Source: Sulfitobacter mediterraneus
GTDB lineage: Bacteria; Pseudomonadota; Alphaproteobacteria; Rhodobacterales; Rhodobacteraceae
Assembly: GCF_003054325.1 (NCBI RefSeq)
Contig: NZ_QBKU01000001.1
Coordinates: forward strand, 1 to 64,000
DNA length: 64,000 nucleotides
Direction: 5' to 3'
Position numbers and translations under genes: made by a program. The notes under the pieces are model-generated. The model searched no databases, was not told where the DNA came from, and saw only the letters and a program-made list of their open reading frames with translations. This document shows, piece by piece, positions 26,775 through 36,812 of this stretch; positions within the stretch are counted from its first letter, which is position 1, and every line of letters starts with the position of its first letter.

Positions 26775-27140
26775 CTACCCGTAGACTGCCCAAAGGCTCA
26801 GCGCAGGAATACCCAAAAAGATGATCCATTGCGGCATCTGTTTGAGATTGCCAAGCTGGCCAATGCCATAGGCAATGAACAACCCGGCAAAACCAACCTG
26901 TACCGCGCATATCATCCAAAGCAGGGCCGGGTTCGGCACATAGGCCAGCCAGGCAAGCCCCGCCGCCATAAGCATCAACATAACAGTGACCCCATGCCAA
27001 ACCACATCGGCAACGGCCTTGACCGGCTTGCTGAGGTTTGATTGTCGGATCGGCGTCATAATCTCGGGACCGCCAGCAAACACATGAATGGCACTGGTCA
27101 GCAACATCAACAAGGCGGCGATCATCAAAGCAACGGACAT
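26775..27140 (-). CDS. Four-helix membrane protein divergent from a TetR regulator
   Basis: A 121-residue protein with four hydrophobic helices (about 3-22, 47-66, 70-92, 98-118). I do not recognise the family. AAGGAG lies just upstream of the ATG. One of two inverted TetR-type operators (27156-27171) sits about 16 bases upstream of the start, so it is probably repressed by the divergent TetR protein. Some TetR-controlled small membrane proteins are involved in lipid or solvent stress, but nothing here proves that. Confidence 0.75.
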   Translation of the reverse strand: MSVALMIAALLMLLTSAIHVFAGGPEIMTPIRQSNLSKPVKAVADVVWHGVTVMLMLMAAGLAWLAYVPNPALLWMICAVQVGFAGLFIAYGIGQLGNLKQMPQWIIFLGIPALSLWAVYG

Positions 27141-27155
27141 CTTGTATCTCCTTAT

Positions 27156-27212
27156 CCATACGCTACCGTATGTTTCATATCAGCTTGCTGCCGTCAATAC
27201 GGTAGCGTATGG
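27156..27212. promoter_or_regulatory. Paired TetR operators
   Basis: CCATACGCTACCGTAT (27156-27171) and its exact reverse complement ATACGGTAGCGTATGG (27197-27212). Each copy is itself an imperfect palindrome (ATACG-4-CGTAT). They fill the gap between the divergent starts at 27140 and 27219, so binding would cover both ribosome binding sites or promoters. Confidence 0.85.
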
Positions 27213-27218
27213 TTGCCT

Positions 27219-27773
27219 ATGACCAAATCAAACCGCCTCACATCCGAAAGCTGGATCGCAGCAGGCTTTCTGTCTCTTGCGCAAAACGGCCCGAAATCCC
27301 TGCGGGCAGAGCCATTGGCACGAAGCCTAAAGACCACAAAAGGTTCGTTTTATTGGCATTTCTCCGATGTTCCGGCTTTTCACACGGCGATGCTCACCCT
27401 TTGGGAAGATCGCGCATTTTCCAGCATCGTGGCGGAACTGGATACAATGACGGACCCGAGGCAACGGTTGCGGGCACTGGGTCAGATTGCTGCGGTTTCC
27501 GCGCCAGAAGAAATGGGCGGACAAGACCTTGAACCAGCAATCCGCGCCTGGGGCCGCGATGACGCAAATGTCGCCGAGGCCATCGCGCGGGTCGATGCCA
27601 AGCGCGAAGGCTATCTTGCCGATCAATTGGCGCAGCTCGGCCTTTCTAATCCGGCGTTTGCCCGGATCATCTATGCTGCCTATGTGGGCGGTGACGACCT
27701 GTGCAGCCGAGATGGCGGCGATCCTGCCCCGGCATTGACCACCCTGATTGACCTGATCTTGGCACTGGAATGA
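27219..27773 (+). CDS. TetR/AcrR-family transcriptional regulator
   Basis: A 184-residue repressor. The N-terminal helix-turn-helix (about residues 8-50) contains GPKSLRAEPLARSLKTTKGSFYWHFSD, the classical TetR pattern ending in YWHF. The rest is an all-helical ligand domain. The start at 27219 (MTKSNRL) is chosen because the longer frame reads through the operators and the divergent gene. Its stop overlaps an ATG at 27770, so the META lipoprotein may be coupled. It likely controls itself and the divergent four-helix protein. Confidence 0.93.
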   Translation: MTKSNRLTSESWIAAGFLSLAQNGPKSLRAEPLARSLKTTKGSFYWHFSDVPAFHTAMLTLWEDRAFSSIVAELDTMTDPRQRLRALGQIAAVSAPEEMGGQDLEPAIRAWGRDDANVAEAIARVDAKREGYLADQLAQLGLSNPAFARIIYAAYVGGDDLCSRDGGDPAPALTTLIDLILALE

Positions 27774-27811
27774 CCCTTGCAGATGCCCGTTGCCCGACCT
27801 ACCTGAGGGGA

Positions 27812-28204
27812 ATGAAATGGATCGCCCCTCTTGTTCCGCTCAGCTTGGCCGCAGGCTGTTTTGCCGATGAAACCCTGCGCGGCTATGGCGCGGCAGACAA
27901 AACATGGATGCTGACCGAGGCACGTGACTTTGCCGCCAATCCGGAAATCACACTGACCTTCCCCGAAACCGGCCGCATCGCCGGGCAAGCCCCCTGCAAC
28001 AGCTATTTCGCCACAATGGATGTCCCCTACCCCTGGTTCGAGACAGGTCCAATTGCCGCAACCAAACGCGCCTGCCCTGACCTCAGGACCGAGGCCGCGT
28101 TTTTCAACGCGCTGGAGGCGGCCACATTGTCCGAAGTATTGGGCAACACCCTGATCCTCTCCGACGATGACGGGATGCTTATGGTTTTCCGATCCGGCGG
28201 CTGA
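27812..28204 (+). CDS. META-domain (HslJ-like) lipoprotein
   Basis: A 130-residue exported protein. The lipobox LAAGC gives Cys16 after a short signal ([15 protein letters not shown]). The domain resembles META/HslJ: KTWMLTE near the start, then [20 protein letters not shown], and [18 protein letters not shown]. Family members are linked to heat or antibiotic stress in the envelope. The start is uncertain: GAGGGG abuts the ATG at 27812, while an ATG at 27770 overlaps the TetR stop and would add 14 residues. Its 3' end overlaps recO on the other strand. Confidence 0.8.
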   Translation: MKWIAPLVPLSLAAGCFADETLRGYGAADKTWMLTEARDFAANPEITLTFPETGRIAGQAPCNSYFATMDVPYPWFETGPIAATKRACPDLRTEAAFFNALEAATLSEVLGNTLILSDDDGMLMVFRSGG

Positions 28205-28913
28205 ACGCCTCAACATATCTCGCCCGCGCCTCTGGCAGGGGTTTCCCGCCCAGATCCTGCGCCAGATGTGACTTCAGGAAATATCCAGTGGTTTTGAAGG
28301 CCTGCAAAATCTGTGCGGCCTCTCCATCGCCTTCCCCCCGCAACACCGGGGGCAGTGGCAATAGACGATCGGCCCATTCCCCGGCGCCCTTCGCCGAAAC
28401 AGCCCGACCCGATTTGGGCGAGACATAGATCAGTTCATCGTTTGATCCCGTCACCGCGCAGGCCGTCAGATCGAGCCCATACCCCATGTCTTCCAGCAAG
28501 GTCAGTTCCCAATGCAAATAGGCCAGTGGCCAAACCGCCTCATCCCCCAACAAATCCAAAAGCGCCTCTGTGCGGCGGTACAATGCGGCGTGCGGCTCCC
28601 GCTCCGGCAGGCAAAACGACAACAGCGCCGTGACCGCGTTCAGCCCCGCCAGCGTCATCCGGTCCCCCATTGCCGCCGCCGCGCGGCTGCGCACCGGTTC
28701 TACTTTGAAACTGCCAATGTGGTCTTCCAGACGCGCCCGCCAGGCCACATCAAGCTGCGCACCCGGCTGCAGGATCGGCGCGATCTTGCGACTGGTGCCG
28801 CCGCGCACCACGCCCATATGCCGGCCCTGCTCGGGCGTGAACATCTCAATAATGGCCGAGGTTTCCCCATGGCGGCGCGTGCTCAGCAATATACCCTGAT
28901 CGCGCCATTCCAT
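28179..28913 (-). CDS. recO: DNA repair protein RecO
   Basis: A 244-residue RecF-pathway mediator that loads RecA onto SSB-coated DNA with RecR. The N-terminal OB fold begins [32 protein letters not shown] and continues with [10 protein letters not shown]. The zinc cysteines of some RecO proteins are not evident. The ATG at 28913 overlaps the stop of the DUF1491 gene (TGATG), which settles the start against the GTG at 28916. It is the last gene of the lepB-rnc-era run. Confidence 0.94.
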   Translation of the reverse strand: MEWRDQGILLSTRRHGETSAIIEMFTPEQGRHMGVVRGGTSRKIAPILQPGAQLDVAWRARLEDHIGSFKVEPVRSRAAAAMGDRMTLAGLNAVTALLSFCLPEREPHAALYRRTEALLDLLGDEAVWPLAYLHWELTLLEDMGYGLDLTACAVTGSNDELIYVSPKSGRAVSAKGAGEWADRLLPLPPVLRGEGDGEAAQILQAFKTTGYFLKSHLAQDLGGKPLPEARARYVEAFSRRIGKP

Positions 28914-29242
28914 CACCCAAGCCCTTCTTCATCCAAAAGATGGCGGCCCTGCCGGTCCTCAACTTCGATCACCCAGATGTCAGGATCAAATCCGCGTTGC
29001 CGTGCAATGGCATCGTCCACTTCGGCCTCTGGACCGCTGCTCAACTCGACCCAGCGCCGCTCACCGCTCATCAGATCAAAAGACCGCTGAAACACCATCG
29101 CGCGACCATCCAACGTGGACAGTTTCACCAGAACCGCACCGCCCGTGTCATCGCCATGAGCCACCACAAAGGCCGGAATATCCTGAAACCGCAAACGCGC
29201 AAGATAGGCATCAATCCAGAACCGAGAGGTCAGTCGCGCCAT
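28913..29242 (-). CDS. DUF1491 family protein
   Basis: A 109-residue protein of a conserved alphaproteobacterial family, usually between era and recO. It begins [41 protein letters not shown], the family hallmark. The function is unknown; no catalytic motif or membrane segment is visible. The start at 29242 follows AGAGGGG at 7-base spacing; the frame extends 16 codons more. It is coupled to recO by a one-base overlap. Confidence 0.9.
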   Translation of the reverse strand: MARLTSRFWIDAYLARLRFQDIPAFVVAHGDDTGGAVLVKLSTLDGRAMVFQRSFDLMSGERRWVELSSGPEAEVDDAIARQRGFDPDIWVIEVEDRQGRHLLDEEGLG

Positions 29243-29326
29243 TGGCAACCCCTCTTCATTTGGCCAAAAAAACTCAATCCGCCCCTGCACATCACGCAGG
29301 CGCCCAAAATGTCAGAGCTTGCCCGC

Positions 29327-30235
29327 TCAGCCATTCCCATCTTTGAAATCCAGACCCATCTCGGAATAGCGTTCCGCATCATCCAGCCAGTTTGGCCGCA
29401 CTTTGACCTGTAGAAACAGATGCACTTTGCGGCCAAGAAATTCTTCCAATTCCTCCCGCGCGGCCTTGCTCACGGATTTGATGGTCTCGCCCTTATGGCC
29501 CAAAACGATCCCCTTGTGACCATCACGAACCACATAGATCAACTGGTCGATCTTCGCAGACCCATCCTTGCGCTCTTCCCAATTTTCGGTCTCGACCGTC
29601 ATCTGATACGGCAATTCCTGATGAAGGCGCAGGGTCAGTTTTTCGCGGGTCATTTCGGCGGCGATCATCCGCATTGGCAGATCCGCAATCTGGTCTTCGG
29701 GATACAGCCACGGCCCCTCGGGCAGAACACCCGCCAGATAGTGCCGCAACACATCAACCCCATGACCGCGTTCGGCAGAAATCATGAAGGTTTCTTCAAA
29801 ATTGAACCGTGCATTGAGATCCTGACTGAGGCCCAGCAACACCGGCGCTTCGACCTTGTCGATCTTGTTGATGGCCAGTGCCACGCGCCGCCCCTCCCCG
29901 ATATCGGCCAGCCCTTCAAGAATACGCTCAACGCCTTCGGTGACGCCGCGATGCGCCTCGATCAGCAAGACAACCACATCCGCGTCCGCAGCCCCGCCCC
30001 AGGCGGCAGCCACCATCGCGCGGTCCAGCCGGCGACGCGGCTGAAACAGGCCGGGTGTGTCGACGAACACGATCTGCGCATCCCCCTCCATCGCGACGCC
30101 GCGAATGCGGGCGCGGGTGGTTTGCACTTTATGTGTGACGATACTGACTTTGGCGCCAACCATACGGTTGAGCAATGTGGATTTGCCTGCGTTAGGCTCT
30201 CCGATCAGGGCGACGAAACCGGCGCGGGTGGTCAT
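29327..30235 (-). CDS. era: GTPase Era
   Basis: A 302-residue GTPase that binds 16S rRNA and helps mature the 30S subunit. The G1 motif GEPNAGKST is at residues 12-20, G3 DTPGLF and G4 NKIDKV follow, and the C-terminal KH domain shows [26 protein letters not shown]. The ATG at 30235 overlaps the rnc stop by four bases. Because both enzymes act on rRNA, coupled expression makes sense. Confidence 0.97.
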   Translation of the reverse strand: MTTRAGFVALIGEPNAGKSTLLNRMVGAKVSIVTHKVQTTRARIRGVAMEGDAQIVFVDTPGLFQPRRRLDRAMVAAAWGGAADADVVVLLIEAHRGVTEGVERILEGLADIGEGRRVALAINKIDKVEAPVLLGLSQDLNARFNFEETFMISAERGHGVDVLRHYLAGVLPEGPWLYPEDQIADLPMRMIAAEMTREKLTLRLHQELPYQMTVETENWEERKDGSAKIDQLIYVVRDGHKGIVLGHKGETIKSVSKAAREELEEFLGRKVHLFLQVKVRPNWLDDAERYSEMGLDFKDGNG

Positions 30236-30918
30236 TTGTTTTTCTCCAACTGCGCCAGCAAACTTGTGGCGGCGGCCTGTTCGGCCGCGCGTTTTGATGG
30301 GGCGGTGGCACTTGCCTCGGCCCCGTTGTCCAGCCGCGCCGCAATGGTGAATACCGGCGCATGGTCCGGCCCGCTGCGGGCGGTGGTGACGTATTTTGGT
30401 GGCGCCAGCTTGCGCGCCTGCGCCCATTCCTGCAAGGCGGTCTTGGCATCGCGGGCGTCCTCTTCGACGGTTTCGATCCGCCCTCCCCAAAGCCGCAGCA
30501 CAAGCCCCTTGGCCGCGTCAAAGCCGCCATCGAGGTAAACCGCGGCAATCACCGCTTCAATCGCATCGCCAAGCAGTGCCTGTTTGCGCCGCCCCCCCGA
30601 AAGCATCTCGGAGCGGCCAAGCTTGAGCACTGTGCCCAGATCAATGTCGCGAGCCACATCGGCGCAGGTTTCCTTGCGCACCAGCGCATTGAAGCGCGGG
30701 GCCAACTGCCCCTCTGTCGCGCCGGGGTCCAGCGCCAGCAACGCCTCGGCCATAACAAGGCCCAGCACCCGATCGCCCAGAAATTCTAGCCGCTGGTTGT
30801 CATCGCGATTGGCCGAAGACATCGAGGCATGGGTGACCGCCCGGTTCAACAGCTCCGGCGCGGCAAAGTGGTGGCCAATCCGGCCTTCAAAGGCCTTGAG
30901 TTCGCCGCTCAGCTTCAT
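30232..30918 (-). CDS. rnc: Ribonuclease III
   Basis: A 228-residue double-strand-specific endoribonuclease for rRNA and mRNA processing. The signature [13 protein letters not shown] has the metal ligands Glu45 and Asp49; the second acidic pair is in [18 protein letters not shown]-terminal dsRNA-binding domain covers about 155-224. It overlaps lepB upstream and era downstream by four bases each. Confidence 0.97.
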   Translation of the reverse strand: MKLSGELKAFEGRIGHHFAAPELLNRAVTHASMSSANRDDNQRLEFLGDRVLGLVMAEALLALDPGATEGQLAPRFNALVRKETCADVARDIDLGTVLKLGRSEMLSGGRRKQALLGDAIEAVIAAVYLDGGFDAAKGLVLRLWGGRIETVEEDARDAKTALQEWAQARKLAPPKYVTTARSGPDHAPVFTIAARLDNGAEASATAPSKRAAEQAAATSLLAQLEKNK

Positions 30919-31751
30919 TCGATGCCTTTAAAGAACCGGTCACTGCGCCATGTCCAGAAGAACAACATCGACCGCCCGGCAGAGCTGAACATGATCCGGT
31001 CCGCACGGCCGATCAGGTTTTCGTAAGGCACAAACCCGACGCCGCCCGCCTGCTGCGCCAAGCGGCTGTCTGCGGAATTGTCGCGGTTGTCACCCATAAA
31101 GAAGTAGTGCCCTACCGGCACGGTATAAACGCCAGTGCGGTCGGACCCTTGATTGGTGATGTTCAAAATCGCGTGGCTCGATCCGCCAGGCAGCGTTTCG
31201 ATCATACGGCCTTTCGTGCACAACCCGCCTTCACCCACTGCGCCATTTTCACAGCGCGGGCGCAGACGTTGCGGGCCCTGCGGGGCCATGACCTCATCAA
31301 AGGTTCCAGCCTCTTTCAGCTTTACCGCCTCGCCATTGATGTGCAAAACGCCAGCTTTCATCTGGATCTTGTCACCAGGCAAGCCGGTCAACCGTTTGAT
31401 GTAGTCGCGCCCCGAAACCGGATGGCGGAACACCACAACATCGCCGCGCTCAGGCTCGCCGCCAAACAGGCGCGTGTTGTCACCATCAAATGCGCCGCAG
31501 ATGTCCTTTGCGTCCACTTCGATGCCAAATCGCGGCATCATCAGACTGGGGCAAGAGGCATAGGAATACCCATAGGCCATTTTGTTCACAAAGAGGAAAT
31601 CACCAATCAGCAGCGTCTCTTTCATCGACCCTGACGGAATCCAGAACGGTTGAAAGAACAGCGTACGAAACACACCGGCGATCAGCAGGGCATAAACAAT
31701 GGTCTTGATCGTTTCGACAAAACCGTTGTCTGTCTTTTCCTTCTCGGCCAT
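30915..31751 (-). CDS. lepB: Signal peptidase I
   Basis: A 278-residue inner-membrane serine protease that removes signal peptides. TM1 is at about 14-32. The catalytic Ser42 is in PSGSM and the general base Lys119 in [12 protein letters not shown], with the late [11 protein letters not shown] box. The start at 31751 (MAEKEKT) follows AAGGA at about 10 bases; the 20-codon upstream extension is not conserved-looking. It heads the lepB-rnc-era-DUF1491-recO run. Confidence 0.96.
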   Translation of the reverse strand: MAEKEKTDNGFVETIKTIVYALLIAGVFRTLFFQPFWIPSGSMKETLLIGDFLFVNKMAYGYSYASCPSLMMPRFGIEVDAKDICGAFDGDNTRLFGGEPERGDVVVFRHPVSGRDYIKRLTGLPGDKIQMKAGVLHINGEAVKLKEAGTFDEVMAPQGPQRLRPRCENGAVGEGGLCTKGRMIETLPGGSSHAILNITNQGSDRTGVYTVPVGHYFFMGDNRDNSADSRLAQQAGGVGFVPYENLIGRADRIMFSSAGRSMLFFWTWRSDRFFKGIE

Positions 31752-31862
31752 GCGGCGCAATCCTTCATTCGTGGGTGTGGGGTACATGCGGGGCGATGCC
31801 CTCACTGTCAAGGGAGTGGCGCCTGCATCGGCGGTCTGCCGTTGCGGCTCTTGGCATTGTGA

Positions 31863-32264
31863 TCAGGCCAAGGGCCGTGCCTCGATCACCACAAAGGCCT
31901 GCGCCCAAGGGTGATCGTCCGTCAGGGTCACATGGATGATCGCCTCGTGCCCCGGCGGGGTCATGCTGTCCAGCCGGTCTTTAGCCCAACCCGTGACCTC
32001 CATCACCGGTTGCCCGGTGCGCAAATTGCTGACCGCCATGTCACGCCAACTGATCCCCATGCGCAGTCCCGTGCCCAGCGCCTTTGAACAGGCCTCCTTG
32101 GCCGCCCAACGTTTTGCATAGGTGCCAGCAACATCCTTGCGGCGTTCGGCCTTGCGCTGCTCAACTTCGGTGAACACGCGGTTGCGAAACCTGTCGCCAA
32201 ACCGGTCCAGCGTGCCCTGTATGCGTTCGATATTGGCCAGATCGGTGCCTATCCCAAGGATCAT
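31863..32264 (-). CDS. acpS: Holo-[acyl-carrier-protein] synthase
   Basis: A 133-residue AcpS that transfers phosphopantetheine from CoA to apo-ACP. It begins [15 protein letters not shown] with the metal ligand Asp8, and has the [15 protein letters not shown] motif with the second acidic ligand. AGGAG lies 8 bases before the ATG. It follows pdxJ and a small exported protein on the same strand, an order typical of proteobacteria. Confidence 0.95.
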   Translation of the reverse strand: MILGIGTDLANIERIQGTLDRFGDRFRNRVFTEVEQRKAERRKDVAGTYAKRWAAKEACSKALGTGLRMGISWRDMAVSNLRTGQPVMEVTGWAKDRLDSMTPPGHEAIIHVTLTDDHPWAQAFVVIEARPLA

Positions 32265-32273
32265 TTGCGGCTC

Positions 32274-32714
32274 CTATCGCGCCTGCCAGGCTTGCAGCCG
32301 GGCAAGATCGATCCGCCAACGGGTTGGCACGGTCGGGCAGCAGCGCGGATCATTCGGCCCCGGCATCGTTGTTGTCATCATCGCAAAGCCACCCTCGAAG
32401 ACCACATCACGCGGGTTATGGCCAAAGAGATCGGCCACCGGACCAGCAAAACCCCATGGCCCCTGAGGCTGTTTCAGAAACAGGCCAACTGCAATGCTAG
32501 TGCTGCCTGCCGATCCTTCGATGTACTCATACACAACGCCAAACGCCGCTGTGGCCTGCGTTGGATTGGTGGAGTTGGGCAACCAGTAGGAGGCCTCTGC
32601 GCTGCCGCTACGGGTTAAATGAGAAAACAGCAGCGCATCAAGATTGCCCCAGCCTTCTGCCGCTACGGGCAAGCCCGCAATGCAGATCGCAGCAGAGAGC
32701 AAAATCGCTTTCAT
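32274..32714 (-). CDS. Exported protein of unknown function between pdxJ and acpS
   Basis: A 146-residue protein with a classical signal peptide (MKAILLSAAICIAGLPVAA, cleavage probably before EGWG). The mature part has no motif I recognise; a CC pair occurs in DPRCCPTVPTRW. Start choice is open: the ATG at 32714 gives the clean signal, while a GTG at 32720 overlaps the pdxJ stop as GTGA. It is probably periplasmic. Confidence 0.7.
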   Translation of the reverse strand: MKAILLSAAICIAGLPVAAEGWGNLDALLFSHLTRSGSAEASYWLPNSTNPTQATAAFGVVYEYIEGSAGSTSIAVGLFLKQPQGPWGFAGPVADLFGHNPRDVVFEGGFAMMTTTMPGPNDPRCCPTVPTRWRIDLARLQAWQAR

Positions 32715-32716
32715 CC

Positions 32717-33472
32717 TCACACCGGATCGCGTGCGTCATCCATAAGGCGGCGCATCTCTGTGATCGCAGGCTCCAGCCCGAGGAAAATCGCCTCACCAAT
32801 CAGGAAATGCCCTATGTTCAACTCACGCACTTCTGGGAAGGCCGCGACCGGGGAGACCGTGTCATACGTCAGGCCATGCCCCGCATGGACCTCAAGACCC
32901 AGAGAATGGGCAAAGGTGGACATCTCTTCAAGCTTCTTCAACTCCGCCTGTGCTTCGGGCCAGCGGCCTTCGGAAAAGGCGTCACAATAGGCCCCTGTGT
33001 GCAATTCGATCACCTCTGCGCCGATGCGGTTTGCCGCCTCGATCTGGCGTTGATCGGCGGCGATAAAAATAGACACACGGCTGCCCGCCTCGCGCAGAGG
33101 CGCGATGAAATGGGCCAGCTTGTTTTCCTCACGGGCCACTTCCAAACCGCCCTCTGTGGTGCGCTCTTCGCGTTTCTCGGGAACGATGCAAACCGCATGG
33201 GGTTTGTGACGCAGGGCGATCTTTTGCATCTCCTCCGTGGCGGCCATTTCAAAGTTCAAAGGCACGGACAGCACATCCATCAGCCCCTCAATATCGGCAT
33301 CAGAAATGTGACGGCGGTCTTCGCGCAGATGCGCGGTGATCCCGTCAGCACCCGCCTTTTCCGCGATCTTGGCCGCCCGCAACGGATCAGGATAGGCCCC
33401 GCCCCGCGCATTGCGCACTGTCGCCACGTGATCAATGTTCACACCCAGCCGAAGCTTTTCCTGCGATGCCAT
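32717..33472 (-). CDS. pdxJ: Pyridoxine 5'-phosphate synthase
   Basis: A 251-residue TIM-barrel enzyme that joins 1-deoxyxylulose 5-phosphate and 3-amino-1-hydroxyacetone phosphate to make pyridoxine phosphate. It begins [25 protein letters not shown] and has [13 protein letters not shown] (about 44-56), EMAATEEM and the late [11 protein letters not shown] block. AAAGGGGG precedes the start. It supplies vitamin B6 for the many PLP enzymes of the cell, including the MalY-like and CobC-like proteins here. Confidence 0.97.
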   Translation of the reverse strand: MASQEKLRLGVNIDHVATVRNARGGAYPDPLRAAKIAEKAGADGITAHLREDRRHISDADIEGLMDVLSVPLNFEMAATEEMQKIALRHKPHAVCIVPEKREERTTEGGLEVAREENKLAHFIAPLREAGSRVSIFIAADQRQIEAANRIGAEVIELHTGAYCDAFSEGRWPEAQAELKKLEEMSTFAHSLGLEVHAGHGLTYDTVSPVAAFPEVRELNIGHFLIGEAIFLGLEPAITEMRRLMDDARDPV

Positions 33473-33506
33473 ACCGCCCCCTTTGAATCAGTCAGTTAAA
33501 GGGAAC

Positions 33507-34163
33507 CTAGTCCGCTTTGCGCTTGGCGTCAGCCTTATGTGCCGCTTTTTGTTTCAAAGCTTCGAATTTCGCTTTGATTAGGCCGCGGCGGCGCTTTTGA
33601 TAGGCCCGCAAAAGCGGCACCATCAGGTAATAGCTGATCGTCGCACAGATGATGCCGGGCAGAATGCCACCGATCATATAGGGATAGAAAACCTCGTCTG
33701 CGAAGACCAGAATACCGGTCCAGTCGGTTTCCTCATGGGTAAAGATCGCACGAAAATTTACCCACAGATCCGCGCCCGCATCCGCGAATTTGCCCACAAA
33801 TGACCGATGCTCCCCCTCATGCATCCGCGTGCCCAAGATCCAGTGGCCGGTCTTGAGGGAGGCAATGCCAATCGGGACATAGGTCAGGGGATTGCCAAAA
33901 AACGTACCCATCAATGCGGCAAGGATATTGCCCTTCATTGTCCGCGCAATCAGTGCCGCAATGATGAAGTGAAACCCGTAAAGCGGCGTGAACGAGGTAA
34001 AGACCCCGCCCCAGATGCCCCGGGCAATGCGTTCAGGGCTGTCGGGCAGGCGCCGCATCCGGTGTTTGACGTAGTGAAACGCCCGCGTCCAGCCACCGCG
34101 CGGCCAAAGAAACTCGGCCACCGCGCGCAATGTCGGCTTTGGATCGCGGCGCTTAAAGATCAA
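33507..34163 (-). CDS. DUF2062 membrane protein
   Basis: A 218-residue protein with two or three hydrophobic helices (about 58-75, 82-100, 165-190) and a basic C-terminal tail rich in Lys and Ala. The block GVFTSFTPLYGFHFIIAALIAR, then GNPLTYVPIG, is the DUF2062 hallmark. Function unknown. The start is a TTG at 34163, supported by GAGGGA 8 bases upstream; no ATG occurs before residue 35. It lies between the rsh gene and pdxJ. Confidence 0.87.
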   Translation of the reverse strand: MIFKRRDPKPTLRAVAEFLWPRGGWTRAFHYVKHRMRRLPDSPERIARGIWGGVFTSFTPLYGFHFIIAALIARTMKGNILAALMGTFFGNPLTYVPIGIASLKTGHWILGTRMHEGEHRSFVGKFADAGADLWVNFRAIFTHEETDWTGILVFADEVFYPYMIGGILPGIICATISYYLMVPLLRAYQKRRRGLIKAKFEALKQKAAHKADAKRKAD

Positions 34164-34198
34164 ACTTGGGTTCCCTCGTGGTCACGCGCGCACCTCGT

Positions 34199-36349
34199 TC
34201 ACGCGCCTTTCTCAGCATGCTGTACCGCATTTACATCCCGATACCTCGAAATGGCAGCGACTTCGCTCTCTGCCTCCAATGTCACCATCAGGGAGTGCAG
34301 ATGCGCAACATCCCGCAGGGACACATAGATCAAAAGACGGTAAAAATCCGGTTTGCGTTCTTGAAACTCAAGATCCGAGATATTGGCTTCGGCCTCACCG
34401 ATCAAGGTGCAGATACGCCCCAGAACCCCGGTGCCGTTGCCTATCGTCAGGTCAATCACCGCATCATAAACCGCTGGATGGTTGCCCTCGTGCCAGCGCA
34501 GGTCGATCCAACGCTCCGGTTGATCCTCGTAGGCCGACAGGCGGTCACAATCAATTGAGTGAACCGTCACGCCCTGCCCCCGGAACGTGATCCCGATAAT
34601 CCGCTCGCCGGGCAAGGGATGGCAACAAGGGGCGCGGTCAAAAGATTGCCCCGGCTCAAGGCCGACAACGGCGCGGGCGGTATCTACCTGTTCGCCCTTG
34701 CGCGGGCTCAGGTCGGCATAGACCGCCTGCACCACATCGTGGCCAGTGATCTCTGAACTGCCCAGCTGCGCCAGCAAATCCTGCATCCCATCAAGGCGCA
34801 TGTTCTTCGCGGCGGTCCGCAACACTTTGTCCGTTGCCTCTTTGCCCACATGGGCAAAGGCCGATCGCGCCAACTCGCGGCCCAGTTTGACGAAACGCGC
34901 CCGGTCTTCTTCGCGCAGGGATCGGCGGATCGCTGATTTGGCTTTGCCCGTGGTTGCGATGTCCAGCCAGGTCACCTGCGGGGTCTGGCCCTGTGCACGG
35001 ATGATCTCGATGGATTGGCCATTCTTGACACGGGTCCAAAGCGGCACGCGCATCCCGTCCACCTTGGCCCCCACACAGGCGTTGCCGATCCGCGTGTGGA
35101 TCGCATAGGCAAAATCGATTGGCGTCGCCCCGCGTGGCAATTTCACCACGTCCCCCTTGGGGGTAAAGCAGAACACCTGATCGGCATACATTTCCAGTTT
35201 GACCGCTTCGAGGAAATCTTCGTGATCCTCTTCAGCGTCAAATTGTTCGGTCAGCTGCGCAATCCAGCGGGCCGGATCAACCGCAAACGGGTTTTTCGAC
35301 CGCACGCCATCCCGATATGACCAATGCGCCGCAACGCCGGTTTCGGCCACGTCGTGCATCTGGCGGGTACGGATCTGCACCTCCACCCGTTTGCCATCTC
35401 GCCCGGAGACGGTGGTGTGAATCGACCGGTACCCGTTGGTCTTAGGCTGGCTGATGTAGTCCTTGAACCGGCCGGGCACCGCAAACCAACGGCGGTGGAT
35501 CGTGCCCAAGGTCCGGTAACAATCCTCTTCGGTATCCGTGATAATGCGAAAGCCGTAGATGTCGGAGAGCCGGCTAAAACTCAGCTCTTTCTCCTGCATC
35601 TTGCGCCATATCGAATAGGGCTTTTTAGCGCGGCCAAACACATCCGCCTCAATCCCTGCCTGTTCCAGTTCATGTCGCATGTCGCCGCTGATCCGCTGGA
35701 TCACATCGCCGGTTTCACGCTGCAAGGTGATGAAACGGCGGATGATGCTGGCACGGCCCTCGGGGTTGAGCACACGAAACGCCAGATCCTCCAGCTCTTC
35801 GCGCATCCACTGCATCCCCATGCGACCCGCAAGCGGCGCATAGATATCCATGGTCTCACGCGCCTTTTGCACCTGTTTCTCGGGGCGCATGGATTTGATC
35901 GTGCGCATGTTGTGCAGACGGTCCGCCAGCTTGACCAGAATCACCCGAAGGTCTTTGGACATCGCCATAAAGAGCTTGCGAAAGTTCTCGGCCTGTTTGG
36001 TCTGGGTCGAGTTCAGTTGCAGATTGGTCAGCTTGGTCACGCCATCAACCAGCTCTGCCACCTCGTTGCCAAACAGTTTCTCAACCTCGGCATAAGATGC
36101 AGGCGTGTCTTCGATGGTGTCATGCAATAGCGCAGTAATGATTGTGGCATCGTCCAGCTGCTGTTCGGTCAGGATCGCGGCAACAGAGACGGGGTGGGTG
36201 AAATAGGCCTCACCCGAATGGCGGAACTGCCCCTCGTGCATTTCGGCCCCATAGTCAAAGGCCGCACGGATCAGTTTTTCATTTGTTTTTGGATTGTAGC
36301 CCTGAACAAGGGCTACAAGATCATCGGCAGTGATTTCGGCGGTGTCCAT
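34199..36349 (-). CDS. Bifunctional (p)ppGpp synthetase/hydrolase (Rsh)
   Basis: A 716-residue RelA/SpoT homolog, probably the main alarmone enzyme of the cell. The hydrolase HD domain shows THPVSVA (His52), LLHDTIED (His76-Asp77) and LADRLHNMRT. The synthetase domain has YGFRIITDTEEDCYRTLGTIHRRW and KDYISQPKTNGYRSIHT. A TGS domain (FTPKGDVVKLPRGATPIDFAYAIH) and a C-terminal ACT domain follow. The hydrolase residues look intact, so both activities are expected. It lies beside rpoZ, as in E. coli, where ppGpp binds RNA polymerase at omega. Confidence 0.96.
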   Translation of the reverse strand: MDTAEITADDLVALVQGYNPKTNEKLIRAAFDYGAEMHEGQFRHSGEAYFTHPVSVAAILTEQQLDDATIITALLHDTIEDTPASYAEVEKLFGNEVAELVDGVTKLTNLQLNSTQTKQAENFRKLFMAMSKDLRVILVKLADRLHNMRTIKSMRPEKQVQKARETMDIYAPLAGRMGMQWMREELEDLAFRVLNPEGRASIIRRFITLQRETGDVIQRISGDMRHELEQAGIEADVFGRAKKPYSIWRKMQEKELSFSRLSDIYGFRIITDTEEDCYRTLGTIHRRWFAVPGRFKDYISQPKTNGYRSIHTTVSGRDGKRVEVQIRTRQMHDVAETGVAAHWSYRDGVRSKNPFAVDPARWIAQLTEQFDAEEDHEDFLEAVKLEMYADQVFCFTPKGDVVKLPRGATPIDFAYAIHTRIGNACVGAKVDGMRVPLWTRVKNGQSIEIIRAQGQTPQVTWLDIATTGKAKSAIRRSLREEDRARFVKLGRELARSAFAHVGKEATDKVLRTAAKNMRLDGMQDLLAQLGSSEITGHDVVQAVYADLSPRKGEQVDTARAVVGLEPGQSFDRAPCCHPLPGERIIGITFRGQGVTVHSIDCDRLSAYEDQPERWIDLRWHEGNHPAVYDAVIDLTIGNGTGVLGRICTLIGEAEANISDLEFQERKPDFYRLLIYVSLRDVAHLHSLMVTLEAESEVAAISRYRDVNAVQHAEKGA

Positions 36350-36386
36350 GCCTGCTGCCTTCTTAGCGCCCAGAGGCGCGCGGGCC

Positions 36387-36740
36387 TTAGCCCTGCCCCT
36401 GTGCAGCCATCAACTGGCGCAGCAACATTTCTTCGGACATGCTGTCTTCTTCGGGCTTGTCCTGCTCGGCACCCATCAGAAGCGCCATTGCGTCCTCTTC
36501 GGGTTCATCAACCTCGATCTGGTTCTGGTTGCTTTCAATCAGACGCTCGCGCAGATCATCTGCGGATTGTGTCTCGTCAGCAATCTCGCGCAGCGAAACA
36601 ACGGGGTTCTTGTCGTTGTCGCGGTCTACGGTCACGGCGGACCCGGCAGAGATTTCACGCGCACGATGCGCCGCAAGCATTACCAGCTCAAAGCGGTTGG
36701 GAACTTTATCGACACAATCTTCTACGGTGACGCGGGCCAT
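36387..36740 (-). CDS. rpoZ: RNA polymerase omega subunit
   Basis: A 117-residue omega subunit. The N-terminal part [29 protein letters not shown] is diagnostic; an acidic, low-complexity tail follows (about 80-117). Omega helps assemble RNA polymerase and forms part of a ppGpp site, in keeping with its location just upstream of rsh. GGAG precedes the ATG by a few bases. Confidence 0.96.
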   Translation of the reverse strand: MARVTVEDCVDKVPNRFELVMLAAHRAREISAGSAVTVDRDNDKNPVVSLREIADETQSADDLRERLIESNQNQIEVDEPEEDAMALLMGAEQDKPEEDSMSEEMLLRQLMAAQGQG

Positions 36741-36812
36741 GGAATACTCCGTTCAGTCTATCGGATCTCAGAAGCAGGCTATCTAGGCCTCTTTTATACG
36801 AGATACAAGCCG

